A program made the translations under genes and the position numbers. Below, piece after piece: positions 1-17,185 of a stretch of 64,000 nt of DNA. The stretch covers positions 9,453,691-9,517,690 of the forward strand of contig NC_064540.1 in assembly GCF_023856365.1 (NCBI RefSeq), given 5' to 3'. The DNA is from Brienomyrus brachyistius. Taxonomy: Eukaryota; Chordata; Actinopteri; Osteoglossiformes; Mormyridae. The notes under the pieces were generated by a model that saw nothing but the letters and a program-made list of their open reading frames with translations, was not told the DNA's origin and did not search any database. Numbering within the stretch: position 1 is the first letter of the stretch; the number at the start of each line of letters is the position of its first letter.

Positions 1-212
1 TCAGTGTCTGTGTGTCAGTGTCTGTGTGCCTGTGTCTGTGTGCCTGTGTCTGTATGCCAGTGTCTGTGTGCCTGTGTCTGTGTGCCAGTGTCTGTATGCC
101 AGTGTCTGTGTGTCAGTGTCTGTATGTCTGTGTCTGTGTGTCAGTGTCTGTATGCCAGTGTCTGTGTGTCAGTGTCTGTATGCCAGTGTCTGTGTCCGTA
201 TGTGTCTGTCAG
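1..212. repeat. CTGTGTG-rich simple/minisatellite repeat
   Basis: Units of about 12-14 bases built on cagtgtctgtgtg, alternating with tgccagtgtctgta, fill the left edge of the window. All three plus-strand frames stay open through it only because the repeat lacks stops, so the open frames here are not genes. It probably lies in an intron of the galactosyltransferase gene whose next exon starts at 560. Confidence 0.9.
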
Positions 213-214
213 CA

Positions 215-335
215 ATCTGCCCAAAACGCATGTTTCTGGGTTGTGGGAGGAAACTCGTGTGAACGTGGGAGAGTCTGCCGGCTCCACACAAACAAGGATC
301 ACGGCAAAGGGAGCTCACAGCCGTACAGTGCTGGG
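215..335 (-). repeat. SINE-like fragment
   Basis: The stretch resembles the dispersed fish repeat that reads 'catg..tttggactgtgggaggaaac...gcaaactccacacag': here acgcatgtttctgggttgtg, then gggaggaaac, then gctccacacaaacaagg. The match is from memory, so family and orientation are uncertain. A second, longer copy of related sequence lies at 56750-57030. Confidence 0.45.
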
Positions 336-559
336 AGGGCAAGCGTCACTGCCAGAAAGTAACACGATAATAAGATGATATGTGCTGAAACTTTATGCCT
401 CTTTTAATTTTTTTGTTTTGATGTTAAGAGCTATAAATAATTATTTATGCTAAGATGGGAGCTGTTGGGAAGTCCTCGCGAAGACAGGAAGTGTTGTCAT
501 GCATCTGCCCGCCCCCCCCAAGCCGAGCATGATGAGATGTACGTGCACTGTTCCACCAG

Positions 560-1356
560 GCAGGCGACCAGTCATTCAACCGAGGCATGCTATTCAACGT
601 GGGCTTCCGTGAAGCCATGCAGGACCTCGACTGGGACTGCATGATCTTCCACGACGTGGATCACATCCCTGAGAGCAACCGCAATTACTACGGCTGCTCG
701 GACATGCCCAGGCACTTCGCCGTCGCGCTTGACAAATACTCTTATATGTAAGTGTCCCTCCCATACACACACACACGGTTACATTCATATCTTTGTGGGG
801 ACCGTCGAATCATTCTTATGAGCATAACCCTAATCCCAGCAATGACAACCTTAACGCCTACCCAGCCCTAACCTTAACCGGCAGTAACCAAACAAAAAAC
901 AATACTTTTGGAATTTTTAGTTTTTGATGCATTCACAGTTTTTATAAAAATGAGTTTCCCCAAAAAATGTCCTTGTGGCATATACAGTACATGGACACTC
1001 TTCATCTGTCCCTAAATAGAGTTTGCCTTTTTGTCCCCCACAGGTTGCCTTACAAAGAGTTTTTTGGCGGAGTCAGTGGCCTGACCGCCAAGCAGTTCCG
1101 AAATATCAACGGCTTCCCCAATGCCTTTTGGGGCTGGGGGGGTGAGGACGATGACCTCTGGAACAGGTACAGATGTTGCCAAACTCAGATACGTATCTGT
1201 CCGTTCATCATGGTCATGGTTGCCGGGGGCCTGGAGCCAGTCCCAGCTGTGGGGGGGGGGGTCACTGGATGGACGTTTAGGAATCATGTTTTGACTGTAC
1301 ATTACAGTGTGTGCAAGTTACCGGAGAGTGATGCTGTCCTTTTCTGCTGTCCTTGT

Positions 1357-1409
<53 letters not shown>

Positions 1410-2083
1410 TGTGTGTGTGTATAACGCCTCCATGTTTCTCTGTGTGTCCCTGTGCTCAGGGTGCAATTTGCAGGCTACTCAGTGAGCCGCCCCCATGGAG
1501 ACGAAGGCCGCTACATGTCCATCCCCCACCACCACCATGGGGAGGCACAGTTCCTGGGCAGGTGAGCCAGGCAGCACACAGGGCGCTAAACAATAGCAGC
1601 CATGTCTAGAGCCCTAAATGTGCAGGACATTTAAAACCTATACATGCCCCATTGTAGTGAGTGTCCAAGAGAGGTCCATTTGTCAATAGTGAGTGTAACT
1701 TAAAATAAAAGTCACTGGTTACCAACAGTGAAGATGCCCCAGTCCTTCAATCAACCATTAGCCTTGCCATATGTCTCCAGCCCATAATATGCATCTTAAG
1801 AGAGTACAAAACCATCACAAAGGAACAGCCGAACTGGAGAACAACCCTTGCTCTTTGGCAGAAACGCGCCCCTGTGTAGAACTGGCTGCTCGTTTCCTTC
1901 ACTCATGCTTTCCGTGGCTTTTCCCACTTCAGGTATGCACTCCTGTGGCACTCTAAAGAGAGACAGAGCCTGGATGGGCTCAGCAACCTGAGGTACTCAC
2001 CACAGGTGTCCTACAGGCCTCTGTACATCAACATCACTGTCAACTTGAACCCCAACATGGCCCCTGTTATGGATACCCTCTGA
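560..2083 (+). CDS. b4galt5-like: beta-1,4-galactosyltransferase, B4GALT5/6 type, last four coding exons (5' part outside window)
   Basis: A Golgi type II membrane enzyme of this family moves galactose from UDP-Gal onto GlcNAc or, for B4GALT5/6, onto glucosylceramide to make lactosylceramide. Exons read from the sequence are 560-747, 1044-1166, 1460-1561 and 1933-2083, all with AG/GT borders and matching phases (564 bases, 187 residues plus TGA). Visible landmarks are QSFNRGMLFNVGF, the metal-binding DVDH, FFGGVSGLT, the acceptor/catalytic WGWGGEDDDLWNR, the HHHHGE metal histidines, FLGRYALL and a sequon NIT near the end. RNYYGC, MPRHF and FLGRY favour B4GALT5/6 over B4GALT1-4. The start, cytoplasmic tail and transmembrane anchor must lie left of the window. 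The stop codon sits inside the first unit of a 33-bp minisatellite. Assignment to 5 rather than 6 is a guess. Confidence 0.93.
782..960 (+). repeat. dispersed fish intronic repeat ('tgtggggaccg' family)
   Basis: Inside the galactosyltransferase intron. It carries ttgtggggaccgtcgaatca, then a run of cataaccctaatccc, cttaacgccta and taaccttaacc. The same family recurs reversed at 32920-33165 and as a short copy at 56236-56290. The class is unknown to me. Confidence 0.5.
1354..1421. repeat. (TG)n microsatellite
   Basis: About 33 TG dinucleotides with two TA interruptions, in the intron just upstream of galactosyltransferase exon 1460-1561. It ends about 40 bases before the splice acceptor. Confidence 0.97.
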
Positions 2084-2757
2084 CCGTTCACCCCTGACTC
2101 CCGAGCCACCCTCTGACCATTCACCCCTGACTCCCGAGCCACCCTCTGACCGTTCACCCCTGACTCCCGAGCCACCCTCTGACCGTTCACCTCTGACTCC
2201 TGAGCCACCTTCTGACCGTTCACCCCTGACTCCCGAGCCACCCTCTGACCGTAAACCCCTGACTCCCGAGCCACCCTCTGACCATTCACCCCTGACTCCC
2301 GAGCCACCCTCTGACCGTTCACTTCTGACTCCTGAGCCACCCTCTGACTGTTCACCTGACTCCTGAGCCACCCTCTTACCGTTCACCCTGACTCCTGAGC
2401 CACCCTCTGACCGTTCACCCCAGACTCCTGAGCCACCCTCTGACCTTTCACCTCTGACTCCTGAGCCACCCTCTTACCGTTCATCCCTGACTCCTGAGCC
2501 ACCCTCTGACCGTTCACCCCTGACTCCCGAGCCACCCTCTGACCGTTCACCTCTGACTCCTGAGCCACCTTCTGACTGTTCACCCCTGACTCCTGAGCCA
2601 CCCTCTGACCGTTCATCCCTGACTCCTGAGCCACCCTCTGACCGTTCACCCCTGACTCCTGAGCCACCCTCTGACCGTTCACCCCAGACTCCTGAGCCAC
2701 CCTCTGACCTTTCACCTCTGACTCCTGGGCCACCCTCTGACCGTTCACCTCTGACTC
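2075..2757. repeat. 33-bp minisatellite starting at the galactosyltransferase stop codon
   Basis: About 20 tandem units of the pattern accctctgaccgttcacccc followed by tgactcccgagcc. The first unit begins within the final codons of the coding exon (ACC CTC TGA), so the array supplies the stop and then forms the 3' UTR. As 33 is a multiple of three, each unit brings another TGA in the same frame. Minus-strand frames stay open over 100 codons across the array, which is a by-product of repetition and not a gene. Confidence 0.95.
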
Positions 2758-3635
2758 CCTCAACTCTGACTTTTGAGCTGCTTCAGTGTTTTTTTCTTCT
2801 TACCAGACATCCTCAGCTAAGGTGACATGCACTGATCCCCTTTTACACAAAGAGAAAAAAAACCCACAGAACTGAAGTCACGACTCCATCTTGATCACAA
2901 GTACGTCATGAATGTCCTCATCCTTCACCCTTCAGACCTCAGTGTTTTTGAAGACACATCAGGGATTGCTGCTGATACCCATGCGCTCCAGGGTGGATAA
3001 CCAACTTGGGTGTGCACATTTACACAATTCATTTCACTGGGAATGAAAATCAACATTCACGCCTCTGCCCTCTGAGATCTGGATGAAGCCAAACACTTGT
3101 AGCCCTGCTGAGGCTCAGCCTTCAGTTGGATCCCCCATCTGCTGTCTGCTATTCCTTGCCCTACTGTCTCCTGCTCTAATCGCCCCACTTTTGCTTTTTG
3201 GAGGCCCTCCAAGCCAGTGCTGTGGGACAGGCTGGAACAAATGAGTTTACAAGACAGAGTTATTATTATTATTTCTGCTCAATGTGCAGCTACTTCTGAC
3301 CTTGCCGGAGGTTCCTGAGATGCACCCCTGTGTTGACTAGCAGCCCCACTCATGCCAAGAAGGGAGGGTGCAGATATCATGTGACTTTCCGTGTTGTGAA
3401 TGCCCCCTCCCCATTCCACCTGCTCGATCCTCCACGGGTCATCAGAAAATAGCACACTCTGCAGGCAGAAAGAGGAAGAGGCCTCAGACTGGAGACTGAA
3501 AGAGAGGCCGTCCTGCGGAACCACAAAAGCCCCCTTCTTCCTGCCAAACAACCATCTTGCACCTAGGAGAGAACTCAAGTATTTCGTAGACCTTTTGCTA
3601 CAATGCCTAAGGTGGATTATTAAAGGCTAGATATA
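2758..3635. other. 3' UTR/intergenic DNA downstream of the galactosyltransferase
   Basis: No gene or clear repeat family was recognised. An ATTAAA at 3619-3624 could be a polyadenylation signal for the galactosyltransferase transcript, but this is weak evidence. Confidence 0.4.
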
Positions 3636-4416
3636 CAGTGCTCACAGAAAGTCTTCAGATGATTGCTTAGCTGTGAAAATGTTGCAGATTTATTGGGATC
3701 ATAACTGAAGTCCATTAACAAGCAATGTTTAACATATCTGCACATATGTCTCACGTGCGAGCAGATGAGAGGCATCAGGGCAAACAAAGGACTTAACAGG
3801 GTGCAACAGAACTTGAAATAAATGGGATCTAGGGAGAAGGCAACAGGGAGATATGACTTCAGTGTCAAAACTGGGGAACCACAAGCCTGGGAAACACTTA
3901 AATACAGGACTAACAAGGGAGCAGAATGAGAGGCAGCTGGAGGGAATCTCAGAAGGGCAGTAACGAGTGGACGGACTAACGAGCAGGGCAGGACATGACA
4001 ATATCTTCCTCACAGAAATTTTTCTGTTTATTAAGTGTCATAATGTTTTGACTCATTCAGTTCTATTCTTGCCATTTTGCTATTAATTGCTATCGTAGTT
4101 ATTGGCTCCCGAAGGGCTACTAAACACATGTTTTTGTTGTTTTATGTTATTGCAAAGGAGTTACTAATTAAAAAGCACCTAATGAGACTGCCTCTGAATT
4201 AACATTTCAGAACAGAACTTTTAGAACGATAATTTTGGTTTAATTTATTTCTGCTTGAAATTAATGTTTTTATTTAAAACTACTGGTAGTTTCTAATGTG
4301 ATATATATTTTTTTGTGAAAAAAAAGAATAAGGGAATGACTGTTCTTATGAAAACATCAAATTTGTATTTTTTTTACTGAAGTAAGAAAGCTTCCCCTGC
4401 CTTTCTATGAGCACTG
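3636..4416. mobile_element. non-autonomous Tc1/mariner-like DNA transposon
   Basis: The ends form an inverted repeat: cagtgctcacagaaag at 3636 and the reverse complement of cagtgctcatagaaag ending at 4416, one mismatch in 16. TA dinucleotides flank both ends (3634-3635 and 4417-4418), as expected for Tc1/mariner target duplication. The 781-bp interior encodes no recognisable transposase. Part of the interior (about 3690-4010) differs in character and ends in gggcaggacatgaca, which may mark an older insertion nested inside. Confidence 0.75.
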
Positions 4417-5387
4417 TATATAGTGCTTCAGTGTTAGTCAGCAATACAAGAATGCTAGCAATCAGACCAATCACAGATCTCATGGTTTCGGTCTAGTTAC
4501 ATTTCTTGAGAGCTAGACGTCAGGCTACAGTGTAAGTACAGCATAGGGTACAGCATAGGGTCCACAGCTACGCCATACGCAGGCCTCGTTTAGATTTTTT
4601 TTTATCGTTTTATTTTCAGCTGTTATGTTATTTGTATGCCGTCGATGTTGGATTGTAAGCAGGAGCTCTCACTTGCAGATGCCCTTTGGGGCATACAGTA
4701 GGGGGCGCCATTACCCAACCCAGCTCTTGTAGGCCTGCTCTCCACCTGGCACCCACTCTTGCCACATCGCAGTTTCTTGCATGGCGCTGCTTTGCCAGCT
4801 GCCCGTGGATCACAGATGAGACGGGCCGCATGGTGCAGCACGCCGCCGTGTGCAGTTGTGTGTTGGGTCTGCAGTTTGGTGAGAGACAGGAGGCCAGTGA
4901 AAATCTGGGTTGGAGTTAAATGGATGAGCTCAGATCCCCAGTAGTGAGGGCCATGACTGCATTTAGCCAGCACTGGTGTCTGAGGAGGGAGTTGGGTGTT
5001 GACTCGCATCCGCCACTCCCTCCTCCATCTGGTATCATTAAACCAAGCAGAAGTATGCATGGGTTTCAGTTTTGTTGTATAAACGGCACTTTGGTATTTA
5101 TATAGAAGTACCAATATAAATCATGCCATGTGTTCTAAATGTTCCTCTAGACTAGACGTCAGGAAGGGACTCTGCTATGCCATGGTTCCCCAGGACATTT
5201 TGTTTACCTTTCTCAGAGACTACAGCTCTCCTAGTGAGCGCTGTCTGTAAGTCTCCCTGAATGAAGACAGTTGTTCATTAAATAAACGGCACTTCAACCA
5301 TGACTCCCTTGGATGTTATTCTCAAAGACTAATATCGCATCCTGACAGAAGATGACCTGCTCTGCTTCTCATCTGCACCTTACCGAC
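4417..5387. other. intergenic DNA, no gene recognised
   Basis: A 163-codon minus-strand open frame runs through 4623-5114. Its translation has no domain I recognise and the segment looks repeat-derived (a CpG-poor, evenly composed block), so it is not called as a gene. Confidence 0.4.
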
Positions 5388-5420
5388 TACACTACCAGTC
5401 AAAAGTTTTTGCACACACTC
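5388..5420 (+). repeat. transposon-end-like sequence
   Basis: tacactaccagtcaaaagtt resembles the terminal inverted repeat of a common fish Tc1-like element and begins with TA. No matching right end was found nearby, so only one end may survive. Confidence 0.4.
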
Positions 5421-5581
5421 TAGATTGTTGATTTGATGTTACTCACTTAATATTTATTATAAATACATTTGATATTTTTTGCTAACATAAAATTGCAGTA
5501 TGTTCCCTATTTGAGTACCTTTATTACATTGCACAAAAAAAGTCGATTGAACTTGGGTTATTGGGTTATTGATCTGGTCAG

Positions 5582-5780
5582 TTACTGTAAGTAGCAGCGG
5601 TTTTAATCAGGTTCAGTTGCTTTGGTGTTAATGAAGTTAACCACAGGAGCGGCCCCTGCACTCCAAAAGACCTAAGCCCCCGCAGCAGGTACAGCCTGCT
5701 CTGCCCTTTTTTGTAAAGTGCATTTGTGTTATGAGTGCAGTCCAGTTTGTTGTTCAGATGAACACCAAGGCGCCTGTAGC
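5582..5780 (-). mobile_element. L2/CR1-like LINE reverse-transcriptase fragment
   Basis: The minus strand encodes RRLGVHLNNKLD, then NTNALYKKGQSRLYLLR and LRSFGV. This is the region just after the reverse-transcriptase core in fish L2/CR1-type LINEs ('YLG..LD.KL....T..L.KK.QQRLYFLR.LRSF'). It is a short, dead 5'-truncated piece, with no endonuclease or full polymerase domain around it. Confidence 0.75.
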
Positions 5781-7300
5781 ATGTAGCTGTAAAATACAAA
5801 ATCAGCAGTTTATGAAATAAATGGAAAAGTGGTAAAGACCTGTGGTGTGCAACCACAACCAGCAGTCTAGAACCTAGAACCGTATGGAAGTTACTCATTC
5901 GCATTTATCTGCCAATGTGTTTTAGAACCACCAGAAATCCACTGGGACCAGGGCTTTCAGAAATCCTCTTGTGCACTGCATGCTATGTGAGAATTTTCAC
6001 TCAAGACTGTTGGGTTCAGCAGGTTTGAAATGCTGGTCTCCAATTTCACTTAATGCCCTTTTTGGTGATGCGCACATTGCAGCTGAAGTGGGTCACATTC
6101 AAGTTGTCCAGGTTCTGTTTGTAGGCTCTTCGGAGTGGAGCCCTAAAGCCTCCATCATTCCTGAGAAGAAAATCAAACATTCATATTAATTCCCTTTGAT
6201 CCACAACCAGCCCCACAAAAAACGGCTACAAAAAAACTCTTCTTATGAGTTTATAGAATACACCATGTGCAATAATAACCAAGTAGCAAGCTGTTTAGAT
6301 CAGTATCAGATGGCAGTAGTGAAGAAACCAGACTTGAAACTGGAACCTGCCTTGTTCAGTACATTCAAGGACCTGCTGGTATGTAAATCCAATCACATTT
6401 TAAATCATGAGAGGAAAGGAAAGCATGTGATCTGAGACAGAGCACAAGAGAAGGATTGGAGTCATTAAGGGAGCTCACTTGTCAGTACTTACAACCCACC
6501 AACACTGCATGGTGCCATTAGAAATTCCTTAAGAAACTCCTTTAGTCACACTATTGAGGACAGGGGCAGTGTGTAAAGTTTATTTGGTTTATTTAGCAAC
6601 AAATGTAAGGCAGTAATCAGCTGTTTGATTCCGATTCCCTACCTGGGTTTGTTCCCTGGTTACTCTGGCAGCGTACAGCAGTGATTGGCTAAGAGGCCAC
6701 TCTCTGATTCCAATTCTCCACCTGGGTTTATCCCCTGTACCAGACTGGCACCCACAAGCTGCAGGGCAATGTAAACCGCAGCAGCTTTTCACGGCGCACT
6801 TCAGGCTCCCATGTCACCTGACATAACCTTCATATTGTGTTTTACTTGGGGTAGATTGCAGGAGCCATTCTTGTTTATGTATTATGAGTAAGAACAGTGC
6901 GGACCCGGCCCTTCCCACTTAACAGGGCCTGGATGTCCTGACACGCTTCAGTCTGCCAGAGCTGCAGCACCTGTGCATGACTCAAGGCCAACGACCAGCA
7001 TTTTCCATCCCATAACCACAGTAGCAATGGCAGGTGACAGACCCCAGTCCTGCTGCACAGCCACTGCTTATGCGACAGGATGAATGACTAATATAGAGCC
7101 AATGTCACTCCCAGGGGTTCAGCTTTCGGACCAGCACTTTGCACATGGTCTACGGGAAGCAATGAGCCAAATCGTAGGCAAGTGCTGCCATCTAGTGTTC
7201 AGGAAAGCTGCATACAACCTTAACACAAGCGTGTTACGAATGACCCTGGGTGAGGTGGGGGTGGTGGAAGGACAAAGGTGTCAGGACAAGAAACGGAAAC
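5781..7300. other. intergenic DNA between the galactosyltransferase and prpf6
   Basis: No coding region was recognised. A short imperfect duplication lies at about 6625-6740: the phrase 'gattcc.attc.ccacctgggttt.tcccctg' occurs twice about 90 bases apart. Confidence 0.4.
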
Positions 7301-7321
7301 TGACAGGCTTGATCAACACCA

Positions 7322-8079
7322 TTTATTTCCAATGATCATGGAGGAACTGGAGTCTGTGGACAAGCTACCGCTACATGCCTCTTAAAATGTACGGAGGAGG
7401 CAAATGTAAAGCCAACAACAGCAGGCAGGCGACAGCCATCTGTCCAAACATGGACGGCTAAGAGCAGGAGGTCTTAATTGCTTACAAGTACGACAGGAGT
7501 ACAGCAAGACGAGAGCGAGCACTACCCTTATCTGTGTCCAAGAAAACAGTTAAAAACGAGCTTGTATTTACACATGCAAGACTAAATCTTTACAAGAACC
7601 TTTTTAATTTGTATGAACTTGAAGACCTTGTCTAGCTATCCCAAAATGACACGGCATTTTGCGTAACACAAAACTGCGAGTACATCATATAAGGAACACA
7701 ATGCCAAATATATCAGAGAGAGAGAGAAATTGTTGAGGAAATACAGAAAAAAATATAAAAATCCTATGTCCATCAACCATGAAGGACATCAAGATTTGGT
7801 CAGAATATTGAGGGAGGCAAAGTGATGTGTCCAGGCCTGAACACTCCGGCTGCAGGTTCCAAAACCATCGCCAACTTGAGAGCCGTCATTTCACACAGCA
7901 TCCTGTCTGGAATCGCACACACTGGGTGTGTCCACAGTCTACAGGCAGTCAGAACCAGGTATTCTCAGTAAACAGCAGGGCTGGGGACCAACATGACTGG
8001 CAAGTGATTAGAAAGTGTTTTTCTCCAGAAGAGAGATGGATGAGTCCTGACTGCCGTACGCAGGGCGGAGTCCTAACGC
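7322..8079 (-). other. prpf6: probable prpf6 3' UTR with AATAAA signal
   Basis: The first canonical AATAAA I found on the minus strand after the prpf6 stop is the complement of tttatt at 7322-7327. The UTR would then be about 760 bases. No competing signal was seen between it and the stop. The cleavage site is inferred, not shown. Confidence 0.45.
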
Positions 8080-14950
<6,871 letters not shown>

Positions 14951-14987
14951 TAACGGTTTAGGATACGTATGTACGGTTTGTCTAGAT

Positions 14988-15310
14988 CAGGGGTCACCAA
15001 CGTTTTTGAAACTGAGAGCTACTTCACGGGTACTGAGCCATACGAAGGGCTACCAGTTTGAAACGCCCTCCTAAACTTATCTAAATGTCATGTATAATAA
15101 ACATGTCTTAAATGCTTTTTTTTAGATATTGTCATTTTCAAATCTATATAAATGCAAATGTGATTAAAGAAGAATAGCAGCACGATAAAATTAAAATTTA
15201 GATGCTGCTCACTGGTGAGTTGTACTATTTTTAGAACAGGTCCACGGGCGACTCATGGTCCTTGGGGTCATCCTGGTGCCACGTGGGCACCATGTTCATA
15301 GTGACCCCTG
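14988..15310. mobile_element. hAT-like MITE
   Basis: A 323-bp element bounded by perfect 10-bp inverted ends, caggggtcac and gtgacccctg. The flanks are gtctagat and gtctaggt, a 7-of-8 match that fits the 8-bp target duplication of hAT transposons. The left end continues 'caacgtttttgaaactgagagc', similar to known fish hAT-type short elements. It has no coding capacity. It lies 170 bp upstream of the prpf6 start. Confidence 0.85.
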
Positions 15311-15454
15311 GTCTAGGTTCTCCGGGGGTAGGTAACCTTGATCTCGGTGTGCCAGTATCCATTTCTATCCTACCTGGTCTTTGATGAACCTCACTTGATC
15401 TCAGCCAGATAGTAACTCATCAGGTGGGATAGAAACCCTGCTCCATACCAGCAC

Positions 15455-15619
15455 CAGAGGTGGCAATTTCAGGTCCAGAAAGTAAAAATCCAGACCATGA
15501 TTTACTTTCAATCAACCAGCTGAGCATAAAGAGTCACAGTCACAGAGAACTCAACTGGTTGGTTGAAAGTAAATCATGGTCTGGATTTTTACTTTCTGAA
15601 CCTGAAATTGCCACCTCTG
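15455..15619. mobile_element. palindromic MITE
   Basis: A 165-bp element made of two long inverted arms, starting cagaggtggcaatttcaggt and ending in the complement, separated by a short spacer. Arms are about 60 bases with few mismatches. Flanks accagcac and atccgcac agree at 6 of 8 bases, suggesting an 8-bp duplication (hAT-like). The RNA or single strand could fold into a long hairpin. Confidence 0.8.
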
Positions 15620-16689
15620 ATCCGCACTGGTGTGTTTGTAGTTTTGTGCCCAAGAGAAGCAGTATTTCAATGCTCTGTGTACTTGTACATGAATGTGGGT
15701 AGGAGAGGTACTGCCATATATCAGTTTTATCTGAACAATCAAAGAATATAAATGAAGCCTTATTAGGCCAAACATGAAAGCCTGCAGGAAACCCAGCCAA
15801 GCTTGTCCAGCTCCTCATTAGTTATTCTGCACCGAGAGAGTGATACAGTTAACACAACCTTAAACCGAATGATTTTACTTAAGACTTAATCAACTGCTTG
15901 TGGGACTAATTGTACCAATGAAAAATTATCAAGTTATTTGCTTTTGCCCCTTGATGTGAATAAAACGCTACTTCTTCAAATAAATCAGAGATTGCCGGTT
16001 TACAGCCGTTTAACACTCAACTAAAGTAGGCGTACTCATTCATATAAATAAGGTTAATTAAAAATTTTCTGTCTTTGAATTTGTAGTTTGAAGTTTCAGA
16101 AATTATGAATTAATGGAAACATATGCTGTTTGCTGATATTTATAAATGGAAGCTTTTTTGTTTAATTAGATTACAAATTATTGCAAGAACATAATTAACT
16201 TATTTTGTAACTCAATTAAAAGTGCACGATGCATTAAATTAATATCTAAGCCCTGACGAGTTTCCCAGCTGACATGGGTCCCACTATGTGCCAAGGCTGA
16301 GCAGACTGGGATTCCAGATCATGGTGTGTCTGTGTGTGTAGCCTATGAATATTCACAGGCGTCTTCAGAAATTTTGGAAGCAATTCATGTTGGACCCCCA
16401 ACTCAGACCATTCCAAGCGTATTCCTATTTTTGTAGGGCCTCTGGAATTGTCCTTAACTACCCCCCCTCATAGGTTGTGTGCATATGTGTGTGTGTACCA
16501 AGTGTGTATGAAGCATCAATGTCATAGGCCAAATTTAAATGATAATTTTTCATGGTCATACTTTGGATTAACCTCTCATATGTCAACCTGTTCTGCAGAA
16601 CCGCACAAGACAAATCCTGCACTGATGAGCATATTGCATCAAATGATATTGCAGCGTTCTCTGACGTACAGGCACCACAGCAAAGGGGC
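15620..16689. other. AT-rich intergenic DNA
   Basis: No gene or clear repeat was recognised over this stretch. Confidence 0.4.
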
Positions 16690-16960
16690 AGTTCTGCTGA
16701 TATGCTGAAAACCATCCACTGCGACATGCAGCCAAAGATGACAAAAACGGAAAACTGGACACTGTGCTGTAAAATGGTGCCATCCTTCGGATGAGACATA
16801 AAACCGAGGTCCTGATTCTCTGGGGTCATAAAAGATCCCTGCAACGTGACAGATGTAGCAGCCACCCCATAATGGCCTTGCACGAATTGTCTCATGGGGG
16901 AAAGAACTTTCATTACACACAATCAAAGGGTCTCAAAAATATACAGCGAACAATATTCAA
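16690..16960 (+). repeat. fish SINE-like repeat
   Basis: Contains ccatccttcggatgagacat, then aaaaccgaggtcctgattct, then ctctggggtcataaaagatccc. This matches the conserved core of a SINE-type repeat that I recall as widespread in fish ('GGATGAGAC.TAAACCGAGGTCCTGA'). Exact family and ends are uncertain. Confidence 0.6.
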
Positions 16961-17185
16961 AACACTGCTGATGATTAATTGTTTTTTGGATCTTGGCTTT
17001 AGGGAATGAGCAGGATCTTCGCTTTACACGGCCACGAGTCCTGGTGATGTCCAGCTTATATTTGTTTGTGTAGCTTTTCCATGTTTAGGTGTCTGCTGGA
17101 AGGTGCTTCCTCTAGCTCTCCGTTGACCTTTGTTCCTTCTATTATTCTACAGACCGTCTGAATTGCCTCTGACAGCGGTACTTAC

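Noticed and set aside
1997..2763. Three minus-strand open frames of 114-129 codons with an 11-residue repeat
   Set aside because: By-product of the 33-bp minisatellite in the galactosyltransferase 3' end.
4623..5114. 163-codon minus-strand open frame
   Set aside because: No domain, no splice or promoter context, and plus frames over the same bases are also open.
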